A DNA stretch of 64,000 bases from JBCBSS01 sp039819065. GTDB lineage: Bacteria > Bacteroidota > Bacteroidia > Cytophagales > Cyclobacteriaceae. Each line of letters opens with the position of its first letter. Within the stretch, counting starts at the first letter, position 1. Shown piece after piece: positions 43,263 through 52,498 of the stretch. The notes under the pieces are model-generated. The model searched no databases. It was not told where the DNA came from and was given only the letters and a program-made list of their open reading frames with translations. A program made the position numbers and the translations under genes. Location: assembly GCA_039819065.1 (NCBI GenBank), contig JBCBSS010000004.1:59311-123310 (forward strand), written 5' to 3'.

Positions 43263-44132
43263 TTATGCTTTTTTTGAAAGGTTGTGCTTCACTAATATAT
43301 CTACTAAAGAGATAGAAGCATCTTCCATAGAGTTGACCAAAGAGTCGATTTTAGATACCAAGTAGTTATAGAATATTTGAAGTATTATACCTACGAATAG
43401 ACCCGCAACCGTTGTTAAAAGGGCAGTTTTAATACCGTTTGCCACAATTTGAGGAGAGATGTCACCGGCAGCTTCAATCGCGTCGAAGGCGCCAATCATA
43501 CCGATTACCGTTCCTGTAAATCCAAGCATTGGAGCAAGTGCAATAAACAAAGACACCCATACTAAACCTCTTTCTAATCTACCCATCTCTACGGAACCGT
43601 AAGCAATGATTGATTTTTCAACCATCTCGATACCTTCTGGCATTCTCATCATACCTTGAGTGAAGATAGAAGCAACAGGGCCTTTAGTATTGGCAGTTAC
43701 ATCTTTAGCTGCGTCGATGCCTCCTGAAGCAAGTGCATCTTCTACGTTGGCAAGCAGTTTATTAGTGTTAGTAGTGGCTAAGTTCAAGGTAATGATTCTT
43801 TCGATAGCGATAGCAAGACCTAAGATCAAACAGATCAATACAGGAGTCATCCAGGTTACACCACCTTCGATGAACTTCTCCTTGATAACCTGATGGAATG
43901 ATCCTTCTTCTTCTCCAGCGTCCTCATCGGTAGATTCGGTATCTGCTGCAGTTGAGGAAGCGGCGTTTTGGCTGTCATCTTCTACTGGCGCAGGAGGAGT
44001 TTCAGATTCGGTTGAAGCAGTATCGGTTTCAACTTCTGTAGAATCAGTTACATCATCTTGAGCCATTAAGTTACTAGAGTAACCAAAGGTTAGAAAACCC
44101 GCCAATGCTATTAAAGCAAATAATTTTTTCAT
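43263..44132 (-). CDS. exbB: MotA/TolQ/ExbB proton channel protein
   Basis: The protein has 289 residues. A signal-like N-terminus (MKKLFALIALAGFLTFGYS) is followed by an unusual acidic Ser/Thr/Glu-rich segment of about 55 residues (26-80), then the channel domain with three membrane helices (WMTPVLICLILGLAIAIERI, the APMLGFTGTVIGMIGAFDAI motif, and IKTALLTTVAGLFVGIILQI). It forms the pentameric proton channel around ExbD. It is the first gene of the operon and has a good promoter. Confidence 0.93.
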   Translation of the reverse strand: MKKLFALIALAGFLTFGYSSNLMAQDDVTDSTEVETDTASTESETPPAPVEDDSQNAASSTAADTESTDEDAGEEEGSFHQVIKEKFIEGGVTWMTPVLICLILGLAIAIERIITLNLATTNTNKLLANVEDALASGGIDAAKDVTANTKGPVASIFTQGMMRMPEGIEMVEKSIIAYGSVEMGRLERGLVWVSLFIALAPMLGFTGTVIGMIGAFDAIEAAGDISPQIVANGIKTALLTTVAGLFVGIILQIFYNYLVSKIDSLVNSMEDASISLVDILVKHNLSKKA

Positions 44133-44176
44133 AGTTCAAGGTTTAGTGATTTCAATTGAGTTAAAGTTACAACTAA

Positions 44177-44206
44177 CAAATTTATGTTTAAAGTTTAAAA
44201 TACAAA
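44177..44206 (-). promoter_or_regulatory. Promoter of the ExbB/ExbD operon
   Basis: On the minus strand TTTG (44206-44203), an 18-bp spacer and TAAATTTG (44184-44177) match the consensus. The leader is about 38 nt. It lies between tRNA-Ser and exbB. Confidence 0.68.
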
Positions 44207-44217
44207 ATTAGATAAAG

Positions 44218-44305
44218 CGGAGAGGAAGGGATTCGAACCCCCGGTACCCTTTTGGGGCACACTCACTTTCCAGGCGAGCACCTTCGACCACTCGGTCACC
44301 TCTCC
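44218..44305 (-). tRNA. tRNA-Ser (GGA)
   Basis: The 88-nt gene folds with acceptor arms GGAGAGG/CCTCTCC, a D arm, the anticodon stem CTCGC/GTGAG with loop CTGGAAA (anticodon GGA), a long class II variable arm and the GGTTCGAATCC T arm. The 3' CCA is not encoded. It may share a transcript with exbB or end before it. Confidence 0.96.
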
Positions 44306-44333
44306 AAAGCCTTTTTTTTCGGCACAAGCGTCA

Positions 44334-44341
44334 CAAATAAA
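44334..44341 (-). promoter_or_regulatory. Possible -7 element of tRNA-Ser
   Basis: The minus strand reads TTTATTTG, seven of eight matches to TAnnTTTG, 29 bp before the tRNA 5' end. It overlaps the 3' flank of the asparaginase gene. Confidence 0.35.
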
Positions 44342-44388
44342 TTAATAAAAAACACTTTATGCAAGCGCAATGAGAATATTGTCAGTGA

Positions 44389-45480
44389 TCATACTTCATC
44401 GCCAAATTCTACATTAACAGACATTTCTCCGCATATTGGTTTTACTATCCGCTGCTTTACAATTTCATTATTCTGCTCACTACCAAGCAAATGCATCATT
44501 TTGGTAACCGCCGATTCGGTGGTGATATCCCATCCACTCAAAACACCAATCTTTTCCAGATGCTGGCTCGTTTCATATTTACCTTGTACTACCTGACCTC
44601 CCATACACTGAGACACATTGAGTACGATCAGTCCCCGTTCAACGGCATTACGCACACAATCCAAAAACCAGCTTTCCGTAGGCGCATTACCGGCCCCAAA
44701 AGTCTCGATCACCACACCTTTCAATCCTTTGATACTCAAAATAGAATTGACCACTGCTTTACAAATACCTGGAAATAGCTTTAAAATCGCCACATTTCTA
44801 TCGAATTCAGTATGTAACTGCAACTCGCTATCGCGATTAACTTTCCGGATATATGAGTGATTGTAATCAATAGAGATACCGGCTTCAGCCAACGCTGGGT
44901 AATTCTCTGATTCAAAGGCGTCAAAGTGATTACTTTCTACCTTCTTGGAGCGATTCCCTCTTAGCAAGAAGTTATTAAAGTATATACAAACCTCGGGGAC
45001 TATTGGCTCACCTTCTATTGTTGCCGAAGCTAAATCGATGGCTGTCAGAATATTTTCCCTTGCATCAGATCTGATCGCAGAAATGGGAAGTTGTGCACCG
45101 GTAAAGATTACTGGTTTGTTCAACCCCCTTAATACAAAACTCATGGCAGATGCTGTATAGGCCATAGTATCTGTGCCATGCAATACGACAAAGGCATCAA
45201 ACTCTTCGTAATTCTCGTGTATGATTTGACCAAGTAACCGCCAATGTGCTGGGTTCACATTTGAAGAGTCGATCGGTTCGTCAATCGCTACAACACTCAA
45301 TGTCAGATCAAATGCCCTCAATGAAGGAATGTGATCTAGCACCATGCTGAAATCAAATGGAATCAATGAACCTTCTTGATCATGTCCCATTCCGACTGTT
45401 CCACCAGTGTAAATGAGCAAAACCGAGGAGGTATCTGCTCCACTTTGAGTAACGAGTATTTTCTTTCTAGAGTAGCTCAC
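44389..45480 (-). CDS. ansA: Type I L-asparaginase
   Basis: The 363-residue enzyme hydrolyses asparagine to aspartate and ammonia. The two catalytic Thr motifs are LLIYTGGTVGM and VVLHGTDTMAYTASAM, and the SDARENILTAI segment fits the cytoplasmic type I enzyme; no signal peptide is present. It starts with GTG, overlapping the stop of tatD by 3 bases (GTGA), so translation is coupled. Confidence 0.92.
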   Translation of the reverse strand: MSYSRKKILVTQSGADTSSVLLIYTGGTVGMGHDQEGSLIPFDFSMVLDHIPSLRAFDLTLSVVAIDEPIDSSNVNPAHWRLLGQIIHENYEEFDAFVVLHGTDTMAYTASAMSFVLRGLNKPVIFTGAQLPISAIRSDARENILTAIDLASATIEGEPIVPEVCIYFNNFLLRGNRSKKVESNHFDAFESENYPALAEAGISIDYNHSYIRKVNRDSELQLHTEFDRNVAILKLFPGICKAVVNSILSIKGLKGVVIETFGAGNAPTESWFLDCVRNAVERGLIVLNVSQCMGGQVVQGKYETSQHLEKIGVLSGWDITTESAVTKMMHLLGSEQNNEIVKQRIVKPICGEMSVNVEFGDEV

Positions 45481-46247
45481 AGCTTAAATATCTTTTTAGC
45501 ATTCTGAGATGTGATATCGGCTACTGCTTCGGCATTTTCCTTTTGCCTTATCTCTGCTACTCGATCAGCAACCATTTTTACATAAGCAGGTTCGTTGCGT
45601 TTACCTCTTTTGGGCACAGGGGCAAGGTATGGGCTATCTGTTTCCAGCACTATCGTACTTATATCTACGTCAGGTAGCACTTTATCAAGTCCGCCATTTT
45701 TAAATGTCGCTACTCCTCCTATTCCGATAGAAAAACCCAGTTCAATGATCCGTTCGGCCTGTTCTGTTGTACCGGTAAAGCAATGAAATATGCCTGTTAG
45801 ATCATCGTCGTTAAGATCGGCCACAAGTTCAATGGTCTCATCAATTGATTCCCTACAGTGTATAACGATAGGAATATTGAACTGCTTGGCAAAACCTACC
45901 TGAACCCTAAATGCCTCTTTTTGCTGCTCCCAAAATGTCTTGTCCCAATAGAGGTCAGTACCTATTTCGCCTACCGCGATGAAGTCCTTTTTGTTTAACC
46001 ATTCTTCTACAAGGTATAACTCTTTCTCAAACTCCTTCCCCACAGAACAAGGGTGCAAACCCATCATTGGAATACAATAATCAGGGTACTTGTGCTCCAA
46101 CTCGAGCATATCATCAATTGATTTATGGTCAATGTTGGGCATTAGTATTTTACTCAAGCCTGATTCTCGGCCACGAGCAATGACATCGTCTACGTCCTTT
46201 TTGAATTGATTAAGGTAAATATGTGCGTGAGTATCGATCAACTCCAT
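45477..46247 (-). CDS. tatD: TatD family metal-dependent hydrolase
   Basis: The 256-residue protein has the family start IDTHAHIYL (two metal-binding His), EIGTD (Glu) near residue 95, IPIVIHCRES and FHCFTG with further metal His, and VLETDSPYLAP. TatD proteins are 3'-5' DNases or D-tyrosyl-tRNA deacylase-related hydrolases. It forms a two-gene unit with asparaginase. Confidence 0.94.
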   Translation of the reverse strand: MELIDTHAHIYLNQFKKDVDDVIARGRESGLSKILMPNIDHKSIDDMLELEHKYPDYCIPMMGLHPCSVGKEFEKELYLVEEWLNKKDFIAVGEIGTDLYWDKTFWEQQKEAFRVQVGFAKQFNIPIVIHCRESIDETIELVADLNDDDLTGIFHCFTGTTEQAERIIELGFSIGIGGVATFKNGGLDKVLPDVDISTIVLETDSPYLAPVPKRGKRNEPAYVKMVADRVAEIRQKENAEAVADITSQNAKKIFKL

Positions 46248-46321
46248 TTTCAGGTACCGATTTTCTTCTTGTTAGTCTTATTCCATAATCTACACCTTAC
46301 CGAAAAGTCACAAGGCCTAAT

Positions 46322-47407
46322 CTAGTATTTCCTACCCTTCCAATCGATCTTAATAGGAAGGACAAGGTAAATAGTGGTTATCGTGGAGATAAGGAATGAA
46401 TAAAAATCAAAAATAAATGTTTGAATGATTTTAAGTGACATGTTCAGTCTTTTCCTGATCAAAGAGATGAAAATAGTTTGAGCAGTCGATTTTGAGATGA
46501 AGATTGCCAAGGCCAGCCATGGAAAAGAAAGTGCTAGAATAACTAATGCAGGAAGGTATAGTGACATTAGTATTAAAATAATGACTACTTGAATGGGGAG
46601 TTGCAAGGCTCCCTTAGTCCAGCGCTGTCGCTGTTGTATCAATGTCTTAAATTTTTTGGTGGGTGGCGTAATCGATAGTAGATCTGGTTCTATAAGGTTC
46701 CTGGCCTTAAATCCTTTAAAGCGTACTTGCTTACATAACTCAAGGTCTTCAGTCACGGAAAAGGGTACAAGTTCATAACCGCCAACCGCTTCGTAAGCTT
46801 TTCTAGTCACCAACATATTATTTCCCATAGCCGTCACCGGCAAACCAAGATCGGTCACTACCTTGATCATACCCAATGCATACAACCATTCCGTCTGCTG
46901 AAATAGCGCGTCCTTAATTGTGGTAATGCCTGTCACAATTGCCACCCCTTCATCACAAGCTCTGAGCATACTTTTGACCCATGTTTTAGGAACTTCTATA
47001 TCAGCATCTGTTATAAAGAAAATTTCCCCTTTTGCCTGTTTAGCCAACTGAGCAAGCACATTCGCTTTTCCCAACGCATTGCCAGTTTTCTTTTCTTTTA
47101 TATCAATCACCTTCACCCGATTATCGCCAGCAGCAATTTTATTAGCAATAGCTAATGTATTGTCTTCAGAGAAGTCATTTCCTACCAGTATTTCTATCTT
47201 ATCATTTGGATAGTCGATGGCCAAAACACTATCAAGGCACTTCTGAATATTACCCTCTTCGTTGCGAGCGGCTATTAATATGGAGATTTGCGGTTCTTGA
47301 TCTTTGTAGTAGCTTTTTGCATTAGTTAGCCAAAAGAAAATGAGCAGCAGTTGAATTCCTAAACACAGGAGCGCAAATATCAAACTGAGAATCTCCAACC
47401 AATTCAT
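46322..47407 (-). CDS. Family 2 glycosyltransferase, membrane-bound
   Basis: The protein has 361 residues: an N-terminal membrane helix, a GT-A domain with ISILIAARNEEGNIQKCLDS, the metal motif DADIE (about 133), TEDLEL and the QQRQRW acceptor motif, then two or three C-terminal membrane helices. Such processive or bactoprenol-linked transferases make extracellular polysaccharide. Its start overlaps the deacetylase stop by 4 bp, which suggests the two act on the same polymer. Confidence 0.9.
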   Translation of the reverse strand: MNWLEILSLIFALLCLGIQLLLIFFWLTNAKSYYKDQEPQISILIAARNEEGNIQKCLDSVLAIDYPNDKIEILVGNDFSEDNTLAIANKIAAGDNRVKVIDIKEKKTGNALGKANVLAQLAKQAKGEIFFITDADIEVPKTWVKSMLRACDEGVAIVTGITTIKDALFQQTEWLYALGMIKVVTDLGLPVTAMGNNMLVTRKAYEAVGGYELVPFSVTEDLELCKQVRFKGFKARNLIEPDLLSITPPTKKFKTLIQQRQRWTKGALQLPIQVVIILILMSLYLPALVILALSFPWLALAIFISKSTAQTIFISLIRKRLNMSLKIIQTFIFDFYSFLISTITTIYLVLPIKIDWKGRKY

Positions 47408-48033
47408 AGCTTACTGAAAGTGTAGCCTTGGTGAGCGAAATGTTCCAGGTACTTGGGCAATGCATATTGAAGGTGTGATTCGGCTTTTACATTATCGTGA
47501 AATACGACAATCGATCCTGGCGAAGTAGCATTGATAGTACTCTTCAGGCATTCCTCTTTTGATATCCCCTGGCTATAATCTCCAGAAAGCACATCCCACA
47601 TCACAATTTGATAATCCTTTTTGAGGTTTTTTATTTGAGCAGGTTTGATTCTTCCATAAGGTGGTCGAAATAACCTCTTCCCCACATTTTCGGTGTGTTT
47701 CATCATCTCTACATGACATTTTTCCACATTGTCCTCGTATGCAGTAGAATCGGTTTTCCACCCGTTGATGTGATTATAAGTATGATTGCCCACGGCATGT
47801 CCTAGCCACAGAATCTTATCAAAAATGTCCGGATGCTTTCTGATATTATCACCTACACAAAAAAAGGTAGCCTTAGCATGGTATATATGAAGTGTTTCTA
47901 GTACAAATTCAGTGACACGTGGAATAGGGCCATCATCAAAAGTCAGGTAGATCCTTTTTTCCTTCGTGTCCTTACGCCACAGCAATTTGGGAAATAGTGC
48001 CTTAAGAAGTGGTGGAGTCTTGTGCAAAAACAT
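47404..48033 (-). CDS. Polysaccharide deacetylase (CE4 family)
   Basis: The 209-residue protein has the NodB motifs in order: motif 1 TFDDGP (catalytic base and metal Asp), motif 2 HAVGNHTYNH (metal His), motif 3 RPPYGRI, and IVMWDVLSGDY. It would remove N-acetyl groups from a polysaccharide or peptidoglycan sugar. No cleavable signal is evident. It overlaps the glycosyltransferase gene and lies 17 bp from the phosphatase gene. Confidence 0.93.
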   Translation of the reverse strand: MFLHKTPPLLKALFPKLLWRKDTKEKRIYLTFDDGPIPRVTEFVLETLHIYHAKATFFCVGDNIRKHPDIFDKILWLGHAVGNHTYNHINGWKTDSTAYEDNVEKCHVEMMKHTENVGKRLFRPPYGRIKPAQIKNLKKDYQIVMWDVLSGDYSQGISKEECLKSTINATSPGSIVVFHDNVKAESHLQYALPKYLEHFAHQGYTFSKL

Positions 48034-48050
48034 CTATACAAAGCTACCGC

Positions 48051-49271
48051 TTAAGATCCGATTTTACACGATAGCATTGTAATGTCATCTCGATAGCCGT
48101 TGCGGCCTTTGAATGTATCCAACTCCACTATTATATCTTGATGAATTTCTTTGAGGTCTTTATGATTGTTCGTTTGGAAATATTTCTCAAGGTTTTCAAT
48201 ACCAAATTCTTCCCCCTCTTCATTCTCTGTTTCGGTTAAACCGTCAGTATAGGTAAAAAGTAAAAAGTCTTCCAAGTCAGTTACAAAGCCTTCATTAACA
48301 AAAGGTAGCGGATGAAAAGCGCCGAGCACCGTAGATCCATCTTGCAACTGTCGAATGCCGTTTTGCTTATCAATCAATAGAGGTGGGTTGTGACCAGAGT
48401 TAACGTAAACCAGTGTTTTGAGTGTATGATCATATATACCGCCAAAAAAGGTGATAAATTTCTCTCCTTTGGCATTTTCCATCACCTGATAATTCAATTC
48501 TTCAATGATTTCTGAAAGGTTAGGGGTCTGTCTGATCAATGTCCTGAGCGATGCTTGGAAGTTAGACATTAGAATAGCAGCAGGAATGCCTTTACCGGAA
48601 ACATCAGCTATACATATTAAGAACTGGTTTTTGTTAATCGGAATGTAGTCGTAATAATCACCCCCTACCCTATGGTGAGGCAAGTAGCTGGCTTCGACCT
48701 TTAACATGGCTCCGTAAGGCAAGTTATCCGGAAAAAGAAACTGCTGTACATCGCTGGCAATCTCGATTTCCTTCCTCAATGCTTCTTGTTCTAATTCTTT
48801 TCTGGCCAGTTTCTTATTCTCAATGGCCACAATGATAATATTGCTTAAGGCCTGAATGAAATTGGTAGAATCATTGAGTACGCTTTCATCAGCATTATCC
48901 ATCCCTCCCACAAATACCAGCGCCAGAGTTTTATTCTTATGAAACACAGGAACGGCCAAATCGAATTCTTCGAAGCCTGTCTTTCCGTCAGCTTCGATGG
49001 CCATAATGTTTTTTAGATTGGCAAATAGTGGATCGATCTCTTTTTCGAAGAAATCAGTTTCGGTACCATAATTCACCTTGCAATCCCATTCCTCATCAAA
49101 CACATATAAAGCGAGTCTTTTGATATTGAGATTCGCTCGTAGGGTGAAGTTATAGATCTTGTAGAGTGAGTCCTCAGGGAAATTATTATTGATAGCTTGG
49201 GTAATTTCCAATAAGGCATTCAGTTCAAGCTCTTTGATCTTGAATTTATCTTCTGCAGAAAGGCCAGTCAT
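48051..49271 (-). CDS. GAF-like / SpoIIE-type PP2C phosphatase
   Basis: The protein has 406 residues. The N-terminal half is a GAF-like sensory region (about 20-160), then a linker helix, then the SpoIIE/PP2C domain (about 185-405) with VGGDYYDYIPI, ADVSGKGIPAAILMS, LFTYTDGLTETENE and GYRDDITMLSCKI, keeping the metal-binding Asp residues. Such phosphatases usually act on anti-anti-sigma or similar phosphoproteins; none is encoded nearby. It shares the strand and close spacing of the glycan genes. Confidence 0.92.
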   Translation of the reverse strand: MTGLSAEDKFKIKELELNALLEITQAINNNFPEDSLYKIYNFTLRANLNIKRLALYVFDEEWDCKVNYGTETDFFEKEIDPLFANLKNIMAIEADGKTGFEEFDLAVPVFHKNKTLALVFVGGMDNADESVLNDSTNFIQALSNIIIVAIENKKLARKELEQEALRKEIEIASDVQQFLFPDNLPYGAMLKVEASYLPHHRVGGDYYDYIPINKNQFLICIADVSGKGIPAAILMSNFQASLRTLIRQTPNLSEIIEELNYQVMENAKGEKFITFFGGIYDHTLKTLVYVNSGHNPPLLIDKQNGIRQLQDGSTVLGAFHPLPFVNEGFVTDLEDFLLFTYTDGLTETENEEGEEFGIENLEKYFQTNNHKDLKEIHQDIIVELDTFKGRNGYRDDITMLSCKIGS

Positions 49272-49394
49272 CTACTAAAAATACAGCTATGTTAAGGTTA
49301 AGATCAATTTAAAAATTCTTTCACAATATCCCTTCTTCATAATGCAGAAGTTACGCAAAGGTACAAGGTCAGCGACCCAAAAAACTAGTTTAGG

Positions 49395-50528
49395 TTATAA
49401 TTTTGACTGTTTACCATTCAAAATCAACCTTCCTTTCCACATATACCTGTTGGTATTACTCATTATTCCAATGGTTATTGCGTAGAACGGATAAAAAATC
49501 TGCAAAAATAGAAAAGGTACAATTTTCACTTTCCTATTCAGGAAAGTAACTATGCCGCTCAAATACCAAAATTCAATCAGACATTTCCATGCAAGGATTA
49601 CCAACATCCAAATCATATCAACAACCCCCAAAATGCTCAGAATAACACCGGTGAACATCAAAAGATGAAAAGTAAAAATAAAAAGTGCTAATAGCTTCAC
49701 ATACCAGGGATGATATCGCCATTTACTTGCCCACCTTACCCGTTGTTGAAACAAAGCTCGTAAATTGGATTGATGATCAGTGGTGACTACAGCATCTTTA
49801 CTCTTCAAGAATTTTACTCTACCCTTGAATTTGTCATGCATTTTTTGAAGCAAGAATTCATCATCGCCCGAAGGAATTTCACGATTTCCATCGTACCCTC
49901 GTACTTCTAAAAATGCTGACTTTTTATAGGCTAAATTAGCTCCGTTGCCCATACCAGGAAAGCCGAGTGCCATAGTGGCAGCGCCGGTTCCTATCAAACT
50001 GGCAAATTCTATCACTTGAAGTTGGGAGAACAAACTACCATTTTCCTTAAAAGTAACAGGACCAAAAAGAAGCACTTGATCTTCGTTTATAAAATGGCTA
50101 TTTATCTGCTCTAACCACCTGCTTGGAATCACGCAATCTCCGTCTGTAGTCACAATAATATCTCCTCGTGCTGCAGCAATGCCTTTTTCTATTGCGTATT
50201 TCTTACCTGTTTCAGCATTTAAGGACAGCGTCTTGATTTCAAATGAATAGTCACTTTTAAGATCAGAAACATAAGATATAGTATTATCGTCAGAATGGTC
50301 ATCAACGATGATTACTTCAAATGCAGCTTTAGGATATGTTTGCTTCTCAATACCGTCAAGAAGATCCTTTATGCCTGAGATTTCATTTCTAACCGGTACT
50401 ACGATAGAAATGTGTTCAATGGTTCCGACATTATTAATACCGGCTTCGGGTATAGACCTCCATAACAAGATCAATCCAATGACAAATAATGAATAGAGTA
50501 TGGCACCTGTTAGAATTACGATGGTCAT
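49395..50528 (-). CDS. Family 2 glycosyltransferase, membrane-bound
   Basis: The protein has 377 residues from the ATG at 50528, which overlaps the stop of the upstream gene as ATGA; a frame extending 75 bp further upstream is not needed. An N-terminal membrane helix precedes the GT-A domain: HISIVVPVRNEISGIKDLL, VDDHSDDNT, TTDGDCVIP (metal), SGDDEF and QQRVRWASKW. Two or three membrane helices follow. It resembles the 46322 gene in layout. It is translationally coupled to the flippase-like gene. Confidence 0.9.
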   Translation of the reverse strand: MTIVILTGAILYSLFVIGLILLWRSIPEAGINNVGTIEHISIVVPVRNEISGIKDLLDGIEKQTYPKAAFEVIIVDDHSDDNTISYVSDLKSDYSFEIKTLSLNAETGKKYAIEKGIAAARGDIIVTTDGDCVIPSRWLEQINSHFINEDQVLLFGPVTFKENGSLFSQLQVIEFASLIGTGAATMALGFPGMGNGANLAYKKSAFLEVRGYDGNREIPSGDDEFLLQKMHDKFKGRVKFLKSKDAVVTTDHQSNLRALFQQRVRWASKWRYHPWYVKLLALFIFTFHLLMFTGVILSILGVVDMIWMLVILAWKCLIEFWYLSGIVTFLNRKVKIVPFLFLQIFYPFYAITIGIMSNTNRYMWKGRLILNGKQSKL

Positions 50529-51493
50529 TTTGCCCTTATAAAGCGTAATTTGAAAACAAAAATCAGGCCTAACAATGTAGGAACTAAGATATTGATAAGC
50601 CACAAAAAGAGGCTTGAAGCTATAACATCTACATTATCAGCCGCATATTGTTCAAAAAATTGAATCGCTGCAAACTCCCGAATACCCAGATCACTTAGAA
50701 AATTGAATGATGGTAGAATAGATTTAGCCAGAAAAATCCAGGAAACCCCTGCCAACTTGATATCGGCGGGTAGTGCCACTTCGAATAACGTCAAAATCCA
50801 AAAGAATTGAAAAGCGAAAATACAGTACCGAATCACAGATAATAAGCCTACCGTAAGTAGCTCCAACCGTGTGTAATCCTTGATGATGCTAAAATAATAG
50901 CTAATCCACCTGTAAACTCTGAGTCGAGAAAATGACCGAAATATGCCTGCCAATGCATTAATAAATACTTTGGGCTTTAAACATAAGGCGATAACCAAGA
51001 CAATAAATGAAACGATCAGAATTAAGGCGATACAGCCTGGGAAAAGGTAGTACACTCCCAAAGTCCCAAAGAGTAGTGTAGCCAACATTTGCAACCAGCG
51101 TCCTACGAGTATACTTCCCAACAACCTATTCCGGTTCGTTGCATTTAAAGACCATATTCTTCCTGCATAATCACCAATCCCATGAGGTGTGATGAACGAA
51201 AGGCTCAAACCTACTAAGACGCCCGAGTAAGCTTGAAAAAGGTCGATTTTTTGAATTTTTGAAGCTAATATTTTCCATTTGATGGCCTCCAAGAGCCAAT
51301 TGATAGGCATGAGCAATATGGGTAGTATTAGCGCAAAACTGCCGTTGTTTCTATTGACGAATATAAATTGGTCAAATAGTTTGCGGTCAAGGTTATCAAT
51401 ATCGTTAAGTTTGAAATATATAAAAGTGATTACCCATACAAGAATCAACAGCTTGGCCAGAAAGAGTATGGTTCGGTTAAGCTTTATACTCAT
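50525..51493 (-). CDS. Flippase-like / LPG synthase-type membrane protein
   Basis: The 322-residue protein has about eight membrane helices and the pattern of the UPF0104/lysylphosphatidylglycerol synthase membrane domain family (LLEAIKWKILASKIQKIDLFQAYSGVLVGLS, read in parts, and FITPHGIGDYAGRIW). Members flip or handle lipid-linked molecules. Coupling to a glycosyltransferase by a 4-bp overlap suggests a glycolipid or polysaccharide role. The start lies 26 bp from the divergent ruvC start. Confidence 0.85.
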   Translation of the reverse strand: MSIKLNRTILFLAKLLILVWVITFIYFKLNDIDNLDRKLFDQFIFVNRNNGSFALILPILLMPINWLLEAIKWKILASKIQKIDLFQAYSGVLVGLSLSFITPHGIGDYAGRIWSLNATNRNRLLGSILVGRWLQMLATLLFGTLGVYYLFPGCIALILIVSFIVLVIALCLKPKVFINALAGIFRSFSRLRVYRWISYYFSIIKDYTRLELLTVGLLSVIRYCIFAFQFFWILTLFEVALPADIKLAGVSWIFLAKSILPSFNFLSDLGIREFAAIQFFEQYAADNVDVIASSLFLWLINILVPTLLGLIFVFKLRFIRAK

Positions 51494-51519
51494 TCTGATT
51501 ATATAAAGAAGTAGGCGAT

Positions 51520-52089
51520 TTGGCTAAAGCGAATAAATCCAGTGAAAAGGAAAATATCATACTTGGGCTTGACCCAGGTACCAGTGTTATGGGTTACGGA
51601 TTGATTTCGGTAAAAGGGCAACAGCTCAAATTGCTGCAATTTGGGGTTATACACTTGAATAAATACACTTCTCACGAGCTCAAACTTAAAAAAATATTTG
51701 ACAGGGTCTTGTCATTGCTAGAAGAGTATCACCCTGATGAGGTAGCGCTTGAAGCTCCATTCTATGGTAAAAATGTTCAATCAATGCTGAAACTAGGCCG
51801 GGCACAAGGCGTAGCAATGGCCGCTGCACTTTCCCGAGAAATACCTATAATGGAGTACGCGCCTAAGAAAGTTAAGTCCTCAGTTACTGGCAATGGCAAT
51901 GCATCTAAAGAGCAGGTAGCCGAAATGTTGATGACCTTGCTTCATTTTAAAAAGACGCCAAAGCTTCTGGATGCTACAGATGCTTTGGCGGTTGCAGTTT
52001 GTCACCACTTTCAAAAAGGCTCTTTGAATATATCGACAAAGAGCTGGAAATCATTTATAAGCGAAAACCCTGATCGCATCAAAGGTTAA
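51520..52089 (+). CDS. ruvC: Holliday junction resolvase RuvC
   Basis: The 189-residue endonuclease resolves Holliday junctions with RuvAB. The catalytic acidic residues lie in LGLDPGTSVMGYG, VALEAPFYGKNVQSML and LDATDALAVAVCHHF. The start is TTG; the first ATG would remove the catalytic Asp. The C-terminal 20 residues are an extension. ruvA and ruvB are not in this window. Confidence 0.95.
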   Translation: MAKANKSSEKENIILGLDPGTSVMGYGLISVKGQQLKLLQFGVIHLNKYTSHELKLKKIFDRVLSLLEEYHPDEVALEAPFYGKNVQSMLKLGRAQGVAMAAALSREIPIMEYAPKKVKSSVTGNGNASKEQVAEMLMTLLHFKKTPKLLDATDALAVAVCHHFQKGSLNISTKSWKSFISENPDRIKG

Positions 52090-52107
52090 CACAGACAAAA
52101 TATCCTC

Positions 52108-52497
52108 TTATGATTGACTTATTCTAGAGGCGATTTGCTCTAGTTCTTCTTTGGAGGGGTACAGCTTTGGGCGGCTGAAGTTGATATCATCCATGGTATT
52201 CAAAGGCACAAGATGGACATGTGTATGTGGTACTTCAAGTCCTATCACTGCCACTCCTACCCTCAGGCAAGAAACAGCCTTTTCTATTTTTGAAGCCACT
52301 TTTTTTGCAAACAAGTTCAACCCTGCGAGGGTATCATCATCAAGATCAAAAATATAGTCTACTTCTTTTTTGGGTACTACAAGTGTATGACCTAGCACCA
52401 GTGGGTTGATATCAAGGAAAGCTATAAAGTGGTCATCTTCGGCCACAATATATCCGGGTATCTCCCGGTTGATGATTCTTGTGAAAATACTAGGCAT
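52108..52497 (-). CDS. HIT family nucleotide-binding protein
   Basis: The 129-residue protein has the HIT triad HTHVHLVPL near the C-terminus and the N-terminal IFTRIINREIPGYIVAEDDHFIAFLD (read in parts) of the HinT-like branch, which hydrolyses AMP-linked phosphoramidates. It directly follows greA with 1 bp between them, and the two are very likely co-transcribed. Confidence 0.94.
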   Translation of the reverse strand: MPSIFTRIINREIPGYIVAEDDHFIAFLDINPLVLGHTLVVPKKEVDYIFDLDDDTLAGLNLFAKKVASKIEKAVSCLRVGVAVIGLEVPHTHVHLVPLNTMDDINFSRPKLYPSKEELEQIASRISQS

Positions 52498-52498
52498 C

